From Collybia mongolica (taxonomy: Eukaryota > Basidiomycota > Agaricomycetes > Agaricales > Clitocybaceae), in contig JAAXNY010000001.1 in assembly GCA_013420905.1 (NCBI GenBank), forward strand, positions 6,634,001 through 6,698,000: DNA of 64,000 nucleotides, given 5' to 3'. Every line of letters starts with the position of its first letter. Within the stretch, counting starts at the first letter, position 1. Shown here one piece after another: positions 40,009 through 51,879 of this stretch. Position numbers and translations under genes: made by a program. The notes under the pieces were generated by a model. The model saw only the letters and a program-made list of their open reading frames with translations, made no database searches and was not told the DNA's origin.

Positions 40009-42084
40009 ATGAAGTCAGATACCTCCGAACCTTCAGTCCTGTCCACTATCAAGTCTGTGACTGACGACCAGCCCAATTTTGAGGTGATTGTGTACAGATC
40101 ATGCGAAATTTTAGCTTCGATTGAACGATGGGATCACGCATCGTATGTTTGATCGTGGTCATATAATAACGTGAACCCCCCGCTGACGGTTAAGTGTCAT
40201 AGCTCGGAATCCCCTTTTGTTATGGATATCATCCGCCGTGTACAAGAGCAAGGTGCTAATTTCAAATATGCCATCCAGTCCAGTAGAGAGTCAGCACAGC
40301 ATGGCTCCAAGTTCTGTGCCGATTTTGTGACTCTCCTTGAGGTCCTGGGAGACTTGTCCATAAGTAAGGATGAAATTCGCGACCACATACACTCCATGCG
40401 GAAGATAGCCAGCGAGGCATATGCGAGTGCGCAAAGGGCCGCAGAAATGTTTCAAGTAATTCGCCATGGAATATATGATGTGCGTATAACACATTTCATC
40501 TGTTACAAAACTCACAATGTATAGATCACAAACGACGTTCCCGGAGAGGTGGTAAAGCTGGAAGCGAAGCAAAAGCACGTTCAACAAAAGATGGACATAG
40601 CCGAGAAACGCGCGCAGAAAGTGAAAATGATCAAGGCGGTGAGCGCCGCCGGTGCTGCCATAGCTGCTGGGGTGTCGATCGTGGCATTCCCTCCAGCGAT
40701 GATAGTACTGCCAGTCATGTTCCCTTTAATTATTTTGGTCAGCCAAGGGATCGAATGGAAGCTCGAAAAGCAGGTTCAGAGTGAGTTAAATGCTCACCCT
40801 TCCTTCTATCTAATGTGATATCGAGTAACGTTTTAGAGCGGGAGAAAGAAAAGACAAGCTACGAAGAACAAATCGCGGTATTGAAAGACGTAGCAGACAC
40901 GATGGTGGAGTTTGGAGGTGCTGTCGATTTTTTCGCGCAGTACTGGATTCGCATGGAGACTATCCTTCACGCCGTTAGTGATCGAGTCGATGATCTACGA
41001 GGAAAGAAACACCTTAGAATGCGGTTGATGACGATCAGGAAAGACTGGGAAGTCGTGAAGGCAAACCTTTCGGACTACGTCCACAAGGTGAGCAGAGTAA
41101 GACTTGGAAATGGGATGCTTGGTAATGAGTTGCGTGTAGGTGAAGACTCTGGAAAGTTACTGCCGGCCGATAAGTTCTTCCACGTCTAACACTAGCTCAA
41201 TAATCTCCGGTGTCGCGCCGGCACGCTCTATGGCTTTACAACGGAAGGGCGGTCCGACATCTTCGGCTAAACCGTCGGGCCCCTCTGACCATTTCCAGAT
41301 TGAAGCGTCTACGTCATCCTCCCTTTTACTTGCGCCTTCGCGTGGTAGATGGACTGGGGGGTCTTCACGGTCTGCTTCTCCACCTGTTGTGCGTCGTTCC
41401 AAATCTCCGCGATTGTATGCTCCTAGGCATCGTGCAACAAAGTCAGAGCAAGGCTCGACGGGGCCCTTGATGGTCGTACAAGTCACCTCTCCTCCGGAGG
41501 ATTTGGACGACGGACGTAAGTCCAGACCAAATTACCGAGCGGGAGGCCCAAACGGCGTCAGAGGATCTGCATCCCGCCCTATATCTGCTGATTCGCGCTC
41601 GTCAGAGGGGTCTATCAGAGTTTCGCCGCCATCTCGTTCTCCTTCCATAGAAACCCGTGGCTCCTCCCGTAACTCCTCTCGTAGCTCACTGAGTCCTCAT
41701 GACGCGTGCTCGATCTCTCCATCTCGCTCCTTTCCTTTCGAATCTCACGGGCCACCTCGCAACTCTTCGTACAGCTCTCTGAACCAGCTTAGCTCGCTCC
41801 CAGTCCCATCCTCTTTACCTCGCTCTTCTTCTGTCGATACCCGCGGCTCATCACGTCGCGCACCGAGCCGGCGTAACATGCTTTCAGTGCCGCTGACCCC
41901 ACCTCGCTCTGCAGCTGCAGAGTTGCATTGGTCGCCACCCCACCGAACGAATCCACTGGCGTCTGCCGGATCGTCTCGCTCTCCATCTGTCGATTCCCGG
42001 ACATCACCTCGGACAGTCCCTCCTGATCTCCCATCTTTGGAGGAACTTCGAGTTAGGAGAGAATCGGGAGGATTTGGGACCTAA
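40009..42084 (+). CDS. Hypothetical protein: long helices, hydrophobic hairpin, Ser/Pro/Arg repeat tail
   Basis: Start ATG 40009; at least five exons. An N-terminal helical part (SPFVMDIIRRVQEQGANFKY, KDEIRDHIHSMRKIASEAYA) leads to a coiled coil (KLEAKQKHVQQKMDIAEKRA). Then comes a ~38-residue hydrophobic segment (about 40636-40740: SAAGAAIAAGVSIVAFPPAM then IVLPVMFPLIILVS), long enough for a membrane hairpin around Pro-Pro. A second helical part follows (EEQIAVLKDVADTMVEFGGA). The last exon is a disordered Ser/Pro/Arg tail with repeats such as SPSIETRGSSRNSSRS and SSSVDTRGSSRRAPS, stop TAA 42082-42084. The helix-hairpin-helix layout recalls alpha-helical membrane-active proteins, but I see no sequence motif that proves this. 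Function unknown. Confidence 0.65.
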
Positions 42085-42797
42085 CTGCGGATTCGGTTCT
42101 AGCTGATGAAGTCATAACCGCTGTTCCTTATTCTCGATGCACAGGTGTCTAACCTAGTTAATGCTGATCGATAGTCGGTGAAGCCCGAACTAAGTGGCGA
42201 CCGTGATTATGTAGAAGCCTACTGTCTGTCGTACATACATAGAAATCCTTGGGATATTGAATCAAGGAATGAAGAGCTGCACTTTGAACCACACGATGAA
42301 AGAATTTGATTTGATTGATATGCAACCTCGTATGATATCCAAGTGAGAAAGATCAATCGAAAGATGCATCTTCAATACTAATGGTTTTAATCATGGGCGT
42401 CGCGTGCACAAGTGTCCTAGCGAGACATCACGATGGCTGCATTTGGAATTGTTTTCAGGTGAAGGCTGATGTTCTGTTTCAGCTGGCACAGACCCGAAAA
42501 AAGGTATGTTCGGCTTCCAAATGTGCAGGGAAGGGGCAACATTGACGATAGTTGGGTGATGATAGCTTGAAATTTGAAATGAGATGCACAGGGAAAGAGC
42601 CCTTGGACTTGGCAAATTAGAGGGATGATTTGTTTGGTTGAGCTTGGACGTTCTGTTGACCCATTTAGCGAGCAGTTATTGGGTCTCTTTTGATATCCCT
42701 CCATCCTCCTCGTCGCCCTCCCCTTCTTCCTTCACACCCTTCCTTTCTTTTCTTTTCTTCTCATATATATACTCGCTCTATTAGGCGTGGAATAAAA
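42085..42797 (+). promoter_or_regulatory. RAS upstream region with CT tract and TATA-like box
   Basis: 713 bp non-coding. A pyrimidine tract covers 42697-42761 and is followed at 42764-42771 by TATATATA, 27 bp before the RAS ATG (42798). CT-rich blocks before the transcription start are typical of highly expressed filamentous-fungal genes. Upstream of 42690 nothing was recognised. Confidence 0.5.
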
Positions 42798-43888
42798 ATG
42801 ACTGCCAGGGTGTGTTATCGGTCGACTTTTGTGCCTATTACCCCACACTTATACTGAGCAGGCACAGTTCTTAAGGGAGTACAAGCTTGTGGTAGTTGGT
42901 GGGGGTGGTAAGTAGTGTATCAAGGCTGAGGCACGATCACTGGCTCACTAATTCTCGCCATAGGTGTTGGGAAGTCTGCGTTGACAATCCAATTCATTCA
43001 AAGTCATTTCGTCGACGAATATGACCCCACAATCGAGGGTGAGCGACGCCACAGCATACCCCTTCGTAGTTATAGGTTTTAAAGGGGGTGATTAGATTCG
43101 TATCGCAAGCAATGTGTGATCGACGAGGAAGTCGCGCTGCTTGATGTACTTGACACTGCAGGACAGGAGGAATATGGGTGCGTGATTGTTCTCTCCTTGC
43201 TCAACTTTGCCCTTCTTCCTTCCTTCACACTCCCAAAGTAATGACACCAATTTTCGATATCCCCAATGCTTGATTTAATTTCATCCGAGTTTTCGAAGTG
43301 CCATCGCAGACCTCTGACTTACACTTTTCTGTACAGAGCTATGCGAGAGCAGTACATGCGCACAGGCGAAGGTTTCCTCCTCGTGTATTCCATCACGTCA
43401 AGAAACTCTTTTGAGGAAATCAGCACGTTCCATCAACAGATCCTTCGTGTGAAGGATCAGGACTCGTTTCCTGTCATTGTGGTCGCAAACAAATGCGATC
43501 TAGAATATGAGCGCCAAGTTGGAATGAATGGTGAGGGCCTTGAGAGTCCATTTTGGAGACCCCGCTGAGAAATATTCTCGCCTCGTGGCAGAGGGTCGAG
43601 ACCTGGCGAAGCATTTCGGGTGCAAGTTTATTGAAACGTCCGCCAAACAGCGAATCAATGTCGATGAAGCATTTAGTAACCTCGTGCGGGAGATTAGGAA
43701 ATACAATAAGGTGTGATTAGATGACGAGGATATTTATCCTGTACCCACTAACGTCCTGGGTTTCTTAGGAACAACAGACTGGCAGGCCCCTTGCTCCTGG
43801 AGCCGGTGGGGGCGCTCCCGGCACGTATGGCAAAGATCAGCGCGAAGAGGGTCATGGAGGTTGTTGTGCCGGTTGTGTTGTGCTTTAA
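42798..43888 (+). CDS. RAS1: Ras small GTPase
   Basis: Membrane-anchored switch of cAMP/MAPK signalling, mating and polarity. Seven exons (42798-42809, 42862-42907, 42964-43038, 43096-43177, 43337-43530, 43592-43710, 43769-43888) sum to 648 nt, 215 residues; exon 1 codes only MTAR. P-loop [11 protein letters not shown] has Gly at the position mutated in oncogenic Ras. Switch I is [12 protein letters not shown], switch [20 protein letters not shown], and the guanine-specificity motifs are NKCDLE and ETSAK. The tail ends [10 protein letters not shown]: two Cys likely palmitoylated and a CaaX box CVVL, where a final Leu would favour geranylgeranylation over farnesylation. Confidence 0.96.
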
Positions 43889-44287
43889 GCACGGTTGGGT
43901 CATACTTTCCAGACTACTTCTTGCTCCATCTTTGTTTCCTCTATCCCGATACACCCATTCTTTGTTTGTTTGAACAATTACGGAAAACATTGTTGGATTG
44001 AAGACTTTATGTATCTATACTTAGATTGATTCCCTACGTTATGATAACGCATTTTTTTTTTCTTCTTATCACTACTTCCAAAATCCATTCACGTTGTTTA
44101 CAATGAGTCTGAACCCGCTTCCGTCTACTTTTGAGGATAAATAGCGAATACACATTGATTACTAGGAGCCTCTACATGGAATATTAGCTCTAATTAGCAC
44201 TCTAAATGCTTTTCACAACAAATGCTCATCGGGATTTGATTCTCTTCTCTGCTGGGGGGCTTCGGGTTTCTCACCTGGGATTGGAGG
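43889..44287. other. Convergent 3' flanks of RAS1 and CIA30
   Basis: 399 bp; includes a T-run near 44051-44060 and otherwise no feature recognised. Confidence 0.5.
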
Positions 44288-45225
44288 TCATACCACTGAT
44301 GATTGATGAAGATTGACGAAGTATGTGTAGACTTACCCGGAGAGCGAACTACGTCCTCATCATTAACAATTCGAATTGAATCAATCCCCAATTCGTATTT
44401 TCCTGACGACCCGCTATTTCCCCCCAGTAGTGAGATGCCGATACTGCGAACCTTTTCACGATACATCTTTATTTGATCCTCCGAAAGCTCTCCAGAATTC
44501 GTTCGGACAAAATTATCAAAAGGAATCTGGAAATTGACGACTCATAAGTGAGCATATCAGAATTGGAGACGGAAGGCCTGACGTATAAGTCCTCCCATGC
44601 ATTATCATTTCGCTGGAAATATAGGCGGTGCTGCCACAAGTCTGTTGAGATTGGTCCGTCGGTTTGGATATTAGCAAAATATGAATTGTGGGTCCGAGGG
44701 TCACCAGAGACACGCAGGCGAAGGGCGAGATATCGGTGGTTGGAAACATCTTCTACCATGTTTCCAAATAACGTCGGTCGTGGCTTACAGACCCAAACGG
44801 TAAACAAGGCATGATCCAGGTGTAATAAACCAGCGTACCTTGTTTCGAAAACCAGCGTACCCTCCTCTTAACTTTCCTTCCAGGCCTGTCCGAACCCCCA
44901 GTCGCATTTCGCCCCAGAACTTCGCTGTTGCCAACTTTCCTATTGTGGCGTTCTCCGGAGATTCGTCCAAGTCAAAATGGACGGAAGATGTTCCGCCTAT
45001 ATCGGCGTCGCATCCAGTTGCAAACTGCTGGACATCTGCTTTTGAGTTGAACGTAAACAGTGTTCTTGGAATGCGAGATGGGTCGTCTGCTCCTTGCATA
45101 CGGAGTACTATCCAAAAATACTTAATTTGGGCAATAATTATGATCCGGGCGGGCGTCGTACCTCTGGCTGAGTTGTCGCGCAGCAGCTGGCTCGTTCTAT
45201 GGAGATAGAGAGACCAGTTTGACAT
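44288..45225 (-). CDS. CIA30: Mitochondrial complex I intermediate-associated protein 30 (NDUFAF1)
   Basis: Assembly chaperone of NADH dehydrogenase in the mitochondrial matrix. ATG 45223-45225 starts MSNWSLYLHRTSQLLRDNSA, a plausible import presequence. The CIA30 domain follows: RTLFTFNSKADVQQFATGCD, IGGTSSVHFDLDESP, AKFWGEMRLGVRTGLEGKLR, HRYLALRLRVSGDPRTHNSY, TDLWQHRLYFQRNDNAWEDL and SIGISLLGGNSGSSGKYELG. The C-terminus IDSIRIVNDEDVVRSP is followed by a last intron; with acceptor at about 44297 the protein ends within two residues at TGA 44288-44290, otherwise slightly further left. A CRE-like palindrome and an E-box lie 38-60 bp upstream of the start. Confidence 0.92.
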
Positions 45226-45262
45226 TATCGTAGTCAAATATAAAGTTGACGAGGGTGTAGAT

Positions 45263-45285
45263 TGACGTCAAGAATCGTGCACGTG
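45263..45285. promoter_or_regulatory. CRE-type palindrome and E-box in the CIA30 promoter
   Basis: TGACGTCA at 45263-45270 and CACGTG at 45280-45285 lie within 23 bp, 38 to 60 bp before the CIA30 ATG (gene on minus strand). Both are perfect palindromes that bZIP and bHLH factors bind; function is inferred. Confidence 0.45.
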
Positions 45286-45470
45286 GGACAATGCACGCGA
45301 TATTTTACATTGTTTGATACACGTCCCATCAGCCAACTTGGGAGCACATGATTAAATTAAAAGGTTACGAAAACTAGTACTGTCCGCGCCAATCAGGCGT
45401 TCTCAAGTCCATTTAACCCTTGAGCTATATGTATATTGTTCATGTCCCTACGCGTACTCCGTGATTCTTT

Positions 45471-47751
45471 TTATCCATGAATTGTAAACTGAGCCTGACT
45501 TGAAGAGGCTCGAGTATGCCCAAATCCTGTCGCGCCGCCAAGAGACTCACGTTTCGAGACAGGCGCAGCGGGCTGGCGACCCGCAGGAGCAGGCGATATT
45601 ATCGGTACAGCGGACAACGACCGACTATGGCGTGGGGCATTCGATAGAACCCCTGGTGTGCTGGGGGGTGAGGCAGGATTTGGAATGGGGAACATCGGGT
45701 TTACAACGCTTCCGATAGGTCTTTTGTATCCGCCATTTGACCCATCCCGGGAATGCCATCTAGGTGATCCCAGTTCTACTGATGATGCGGATGTGGTGCT
45801 GTTACGTATAGTGCCACTGTTAGGCCTACCAAAGGTCTGATTTGAGGCTTGCCGTGAAATCTGGGGATTCATGGGTGTCCACTTGCCATCAATCATTCGA
45901 ACCTGAGGCAGGATGCGCTCAAGGCTTGGCTGCGGCGCCGGATGATGAACGACTGGAGAACGTGTATGACGTGGGGGAGCTGGAAGTCCCAAAGAATCGG
46001 TCGATCCCTGGCGAAAGTGATTCAATGCGTGCATGGTGCTGACAGAAGATCTCTGCAGACTGGGCTCGGGGCTAGTGATCGTTCGGTTGAGGTCTGTCAA
46101 CGGAGTAATTGGCCGACCGATGGAAGGAGAGCTTGAGTAGGAGTAGAAGCTTTGTGCACTGGCAGTCCACTCCGGATGTGCGGGTGGTAAAGGATCGGTG
46201 GGTCGCAGGGGGTTCGCATAGGGATACTCCAACGAAGCTGGTTGGAAAGTGGGAGTGGGGTAGCGGTATTCATTGATCTTCTCGTTCAACGATAGTTGTT
46301 TTTCGGCCGATAGTGAGGGGCTGTAACGGTTCAGACGCTCGTTTGCTCCAAAGCTTTCGTTATCTCTTGTTGCGCGGGTCCCTTCAAATGCAGGTCCCAA
46401 AACACGGAAAGTATTGTAGAGTAACATCACGTTCACGACACCTGGATATAAGTGAATTAATTCTCAGAAATATACCCGGGTGAAGAGGAACTTACCAAGT
46501 AAGTACCAACATACGGAGGCGAAGACCAAAGATCCAAACGCCACAGTGAACCCAGAAATTGCCAATAGACGTACGATAGAATATGGTAGTAGCAAAGCGA
46601 TATATGCTGTTAATAATACTGAGTCATTATTGATGCCATAGAAGACTGAGCCTACCAATTGGATACCTATGGGGTGTGGGTCAGCCAGCGGACGTATGAA
46701 ACTAATGTTAAGTTTTACCAAAGCATGCTCCTTGCGATGCGCGCAACAAAGCGATGATAATTCTCCGTAACGCCACCAACCACCCAGCGTTCATTGGGGT
46801 CCAATGTGAGCCTTACACCACCCCGGATGTTCAACGTCCCACGAAGAACAAGGAAAATGACAGAGTATAGGATGGCCGAAAGAACAGAAGCAATGAAGAT
46901 CTATAGTCGAGGTCAGCGACCTGTCTTCAGTAATTGCCATAGATAAACCAACCGGGAAAAGATGGAAGAAGAACTGAGCCTTAAGATAAACCGATCGCAC
47001 ACCACAGGAAAGGCCATCGGCCCCATAGGCAGGCCCAAATCGGTAGAACCGGGGCTCGATAAAAGGTCCTGCCGCTGTCAATGTAGGTGGTTAAGGTTAT
47101 CTTGGAATGAATTTGGAACTGCTCTTACCTAACATGGCGGCTGTGATCCAACCAACACTGATTGCAGCTCCACAAATCAGGGCTGATTGTCGCCTGCGGA
47201 GGACCAGGGAGTTGAAGGTATGCACTGCAATGGTGACAGTGAAGTATCCAGTAGACCAGTTACCTAACTGCATCAAGACAGCTGAAGTATGTAAGAATCC
47301 ATTTTCGGATGATATGTCAAAAGCTATGCACCTTGTAACGTGCAAATCCCACCTGTTATGGCGAGTGAGCTTTGAGGGAATTGTGTGTGTGGGAAACCAC
47401 ATACCCTCTTTGATCATTTTCTCGGCGAGCCAGCGTACACCAATTAAACCGGCGACCCCATTGAGCATATTTCCAATAAGCAAACATATGGCGTAGCGGC
47501 CGAGTTGGGTGTTGAAGAAGACGTATTCCTGAGGTTCGATGTCGTTGGAAGACATGAAACGCCGACCGGCCAGCCAGATAACACGGACAGCAACAGACGC
47601 CAGTGCGAAGGTCGATAATATTGCAAATACATTGACCACCTATATTCGCGCGAACTCAACTAAAGCCCTAGGGATATGGGTATAGTTGAAGACGTACGAT
47701 GGCTCCTGTAATCTGGTTCGAATGAATCAAGGTAGAATTCGATGCAGACAT
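45471..47751 (-). CDS. Seven-transmembrane receptor-like membrane protein
   Basis: ATG 47749-47751 starts MSASNSTLIHSNQITGAIVV, a short N-terminus with an N-glycosylation sequon (NST). Membrane segments follow: NVFAILSTFALASVAVRVIW, RYAICLLIGNMLNGVAGLIG, GNWSTGYFTVTIAVHTFNSL, SALICGAAISVGWITAAMLG, one near 46890, and after a loop (NERWVVGGVTENYHRFVARI) two more (LVGSVFYGINNDSVLLTAYI, AISGFTVAFGSLVFASVCWY). The ~320-residue C-terminal tail is Ser/Pro-rich, cytosolic and disordered, a likely phosphorylation region. The layout resembles fungal G-protein-coupled receptors of the Git3/cAMP-receptor-like kind; ligand unknown and family assignment tentative. The stop (TGA) ends ...QAQFTIHG at 45471. 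Confidence 0.7.
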
Positions 47752-48207
47752 ATGAGCAGTCTTGAGCCGGCTTTCAGGTTAAAAGATTTCAAGGATAGTA
47801 ATATCGTTCGTTCGTTAGCGTCTACCAGTGAGCGAAACAAAGGAAAGGATTGAGGTCGTCCTGCGCCGTTTTCGTGAAGAAATATAGTATCTCCTTGAGA
47901 TACAGAGGGAGCCTGTCCAGAACGAAAAAGAAACGACCCGACAAAGATGAGCGTCAAGGGACTCAAGAGGGAAGAGGTCAAGGGTCAAGCTTCTCATGAT
48001 TGATCGCTTAGGGTCATCAATGACTTGTTATTTGTCCCTATTTTACCAACGTCCATGCTGCCTATAAGAAATGATTGATGGGTTTAGATATGCCGAGAAG
48101 GATCAGATCAGTGTGAAGTCATATCTCATCTTCACAACCATCATGCATCAACCTAGACAGACGCTCAGCACTTCGACTCCTATTGATCAAGGACTGACCA
48201 ATATATT

Positions 48208-50691
48208 TCAAGTCCGACCAAAGAACCGTTCGATACCATGAAGTTCTTTTCGTCTCTTCTTTCTCTTTGGCGAGCTATTTGTGGACCCAGATAGGATAGG
48301 AGCCTCATTTGGCTCATTTGCAAGATCTTGGGCAAAGTGAAAATCATTGTGTTCGGAACGTAGAGATGCCAAAGCCTCGACGTGCAGTTCCTTGACATCC
48401 ATGAGTGCTTTGGGTAGGGATATCGTTTTCCGACACCGAGTGCATGTGAATGACGCGGCTGACCGATCTTCGTCGGCAGTCGCATCAAGTTGGCCACATG
48501 TTATACCAGGAGACTGGTCACCATCTCTTTGTCGTTTGATTGCTTGCCCGGCCTTGAGGAAGCCCTCAATGCTTCCCTGTCCAGCTTCAGGGGTTTCAAT
48601 GCCAGTGAATGCCAACTGAATACTCGTAACTTTCATGACGACACTCTTCCCAACAAGCTCTTTCCATAATTTATCACCAGCTAAAGCGATCATGTCAACG
48701 GTAACTTCGCGTGCGAAGGGAAATGGTGCTTGTTTTGAACGTCCGGGTTCGTAACCTAGCGGGATTCAGACCGACAAGTGCGACAGACAGCAGAAGCCCA
48801 CCTTTTCGTGCATGCAAGACAAGAGTCTTCGGCCATAGATTGGGATTGGATTTCCGAGCATCACTGAGGCGAAGAGTAAGTTCTGCGGCAAGGACGCGTA
48901 TCCAATGAAACCCCTCCGATGCGTTAGTAATAGGTTGTGGGAGGTTCTTCGATGCTAACATGCTCTTGTTGACTAAGGCCTTTTCTTTCACTGAAAGATC
49001 AAAATCAGAACAACCAGTGATCCATAGTATCGACATAGAAGTTAGGGCACCTTCTGACCTATCAATTCCACTGGCAAGAGGTGGCGTCAGTCAAAACGAT
49101 CACCTCGATCTTGTTGATAAAACTTGCCGGAGAATTTCATGGACCCATATGGAGTCGTCACCAAATTTACGTTGGATCTCATCTAGACGTTGGGGATATG
49201 TAAGATGGCTTTGGAATGGTCGTGCAAAATGGACCTAGATTGACGGATCTGTGGAAAAGTAATTTTTGTGGGCGTCGTGGAAGGGGAAAGATCTAAGAAG
49301 CATACAGTAGATCACCGACTGTGGTTGCATCGAATTCCTTTGCAAGCGCAGCGCCAAGTTTGCCGCCCAAAAATCGAATCTAATAGAAATTCAAGGATGA
49401 GTTAGAAACCATTTGTGGGCAGATGTAAACCTTTTGAAATGCCATAGGTTTCAAGTAATTAGGAATAGCAGCGTTGCGAAGAATGCTCTACCAGAGAGTT
49501 AGACTCTCGTTATGTCTATTGAATAGCCTTCCGATACCTGACTATTTGGTTTCTTGTAAGAAGCAGCCAACTAGCAATCATGTAATCAACCAAATGAAGA
49601 GGACGGATGAGGGGGGCCTCACCTTAGCAAGAAATTTATTCCTGGCAATACCCTAGCAAGTATGTATTTTTAGTCGTATTGGGCGCCAGCAACGGAAGGG
49701 GGGGGGATTGTGGGTGTTACTTACGGCTGACGTTGAATAACCGAGTTTCGAATACACCGTCTCTCTCGCCTTTCTCATCAGGTCTGCAGCGATGGATAAT
49801 GCAACATCGTGCCATGTAGCCAGAATTTCGTCTCCGTTTGCATCATCATCAGGGGGTGCTCCATCCCCGCTCGCTCCGTCGGAAGAGGATGCATTGATTG
49901 GGATAATATGCCCAGGATTGATGGTGTTCCATAACAGAGGAGGCGGTGGTGGTAAGGGGGTATCAAGGCCTTGAGGCGCGTCTGCGGGAACCTGGGCGAT
50001 GTGTGGGTAGCGCTCAAACATAATTGCTCGAACAGGCTTAGTAAAGTCAAAAAAAGCTTCATCGATTGATGCCTTTTCTGAGGAATACACGGAATTCAAT
50101 AAGTACCCCGAATACGCAGTCCATATAACCCACCAATTTCGCAATCCGGTAAACACTGCCTGAACATGTTCGCAATTTTTGCACTTTCCCTCCGATAATA
50201 ATCCAACGAAACCTGGTACAATAAGTACATATATGTAGGTAAGTGGGTGGTAAATTTGGGATGGGCTGATGGGTGACCTTATGTGTTTTGGTGTCAACAT
50301 CATCCCAGTACCCGGGCTCCTTCTCTCCTTCTTTGTAGGTCGCAACATGGACAACAACTAAGTCGGGATATCGGGTCTTTATTTCCTTTACATCCAACTT
50401 GTCCATCCTTGAGATTCCGTACTTGCGGGCAGGATAATTAATCGCTATCAACGAATCCCATTGCAGAACTACAAGAGGTGTGTCCTTATCGGTCCCAAGC
50501 CGGACCATTTCACAGGCAGCATAGAATGCATCACTGTCGCAAAGAGCAATGACGCGTAATGGGTCCTTCACACCGGGATTCTGAGCTAAAAGCTGCCGAT
50601 AGGTGATTATTGGATTGAGGTCGTCGAAATCTTGAGGTTCCGCTTTGGCCTTTCCCTTCCATAAGTTCTGGAGTCGTCCAGGAGAATCCAT
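48208..50691 (-). CDS. RAD30: DNA polymerase eta (translesion polymerase)
   Basis: Y-family polymerase that bypasses UV dimers. ATG 50689-50691 begins MDSPGRLQNLWKGKAKAEPQ, then ITYRQLLAQNPGVKDPLRVI. Catalytic site 1 is ALCDSDAFYAACEMVRLG; PLVVLQWDSLIAINYPARKY and YPDLVVVHVATYKEGEKEPG are family signatures. The second acidic site is KASIDEAFFDFTKPV (about 50080). Palm/thumb motifs GIARNKFLAKLVASYKKPNS and RFLGGKLGAALAKEFDATTV are split by introns at 49300-49730. The little-finger domain includes EGFHWIRVLAAELTLRLSDA. The C-terminus has a Cys/His cluster (FTCTRCRKT ... SEHNDFHFAQDL, about 48330-48450) like a UBZ3 ubiquitin-binding finger, and ends with a PCNA-binding motif GIERFF, stop TGA 48208-48210. 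Confidence 0.95.
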
Positions 50692-50871
50692 AAAATAGAT
50701 CGATTGGTGTGGAACGGGTACCGATATGTATACTGTCGGATGAATTCGTGTCGATTACAGCACAGAAGCAAAGTGAAAGAACGAACCTTGTAAACGAGCA
50801 ATCTGGCGACATATTATTACGTAAATAAACAATATTAGCTCTCGCCTTACCACAATTCTGTCATTCCTCTC

Positions 50872-51658
50872 ATGTTGGAACTAGTCAATCTACCGAACGG
50901 GGCATGTCTAGAGGCTAAACTTGCATTTCCGCAGTCAAGTGGACAAGAATCCAAGTTAGCGATGTGCTTACATCCTTGGTCCTGGCTAGGTGGTCAAATG
51001 GATGATCCGTGGGTCTCTTTAGCATTCTCGCGTTAAATACGTGTTGGATGAACGCGGCACTTGTTGCAGTGTACTACTCTCCCTTCTGGAGCCCCTGGAA
51101 AGCCGGGGCTACTTTACTTTGCGATTCAATTCTCGAGGGGTAGGAAAATCGGCAGGTTGGCCATCCTTCACAGGTTTCGTTGAAGGCAAGGACCTTGAGT
51201 CCTTAATCCAATGGGCAGTGGACAAAATCGGGGGTGTGAAGTCTCTTGTTTTCGTTGTCAGTATCCTGGTGTGCTTACATTTCCCAAGTCTAATTGATAA
51301 CTAGGGCTATTCCCATGGATCTCTCATTGCCTCCTTACACCCTGTGCTTCCTGCCATAAAAACATCTCATGTCCTAATATCGTATCCACTCGGCCCTCGA
51401 GGGTGGTTAACATTGTTTAACTCAGACACCTATACCGCCAAACTGAAGGAGTTGCTTGAGACTACTAACTCTAACGTGCTGGTCTTGTATGGTACAGAAG
51501 ATGAATTTACAGGGAAATCAAGATACAGAGCTTGGGCTCGAGACCTCGAAAAAATATCGCGAGGACATCTGAAGGTCGTTGAAACAAATGGCTCGCACTT
51601 TTGGAGAGGCCAGCAAGGACGAGTGTTGACAGAGGCCATTCTGGAGTGGTTGTCATAA
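50872..51658 (+). CDS. Alpha/beta hydrolase fold protein
   Basis: Three exons (50872-51008, 51070-51256, 51305-51658) sum to 678 nt, 225 residues. The N-terminal strands and oxyanion loop read LAMCLHPWSWLGGQMDDP, then RGYFTLRFNSRGVGKSAGWP. The nucleophile elbow is G-Y-S-H-G (FVGYSHGSLIASLHP), the acid is likely the Asp in YGTEDEFTG, and the His in NGSHFWRG. A catalytic triad is thus visible and no signal peptide is present. It is a small cytosolic esterase/peptidase-like hydrolase; substrate unknown. It starts 180 bp from, and divergent to, RAD30. Confidence 0.85.
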
Positions 51659-51879
51659 CGACCCTGAGTCTGGGTCCTTTAAGAGTAGTTTTCCTGATTA
51701 GGCATGACTTTATACCACTTCATACCGTCACACCTTTATTCTTCGTGTTCTTTTCAACCACGTTCACTGCAGTGCCGTCCAACGTTTTCTTCGTATTCTC
51801 TTGGAATTAAAACATACCTTACCGACCCTTCTTACTTATTCTAACTCACAAATGTACGTACACACGAAAGACTCCTCTT

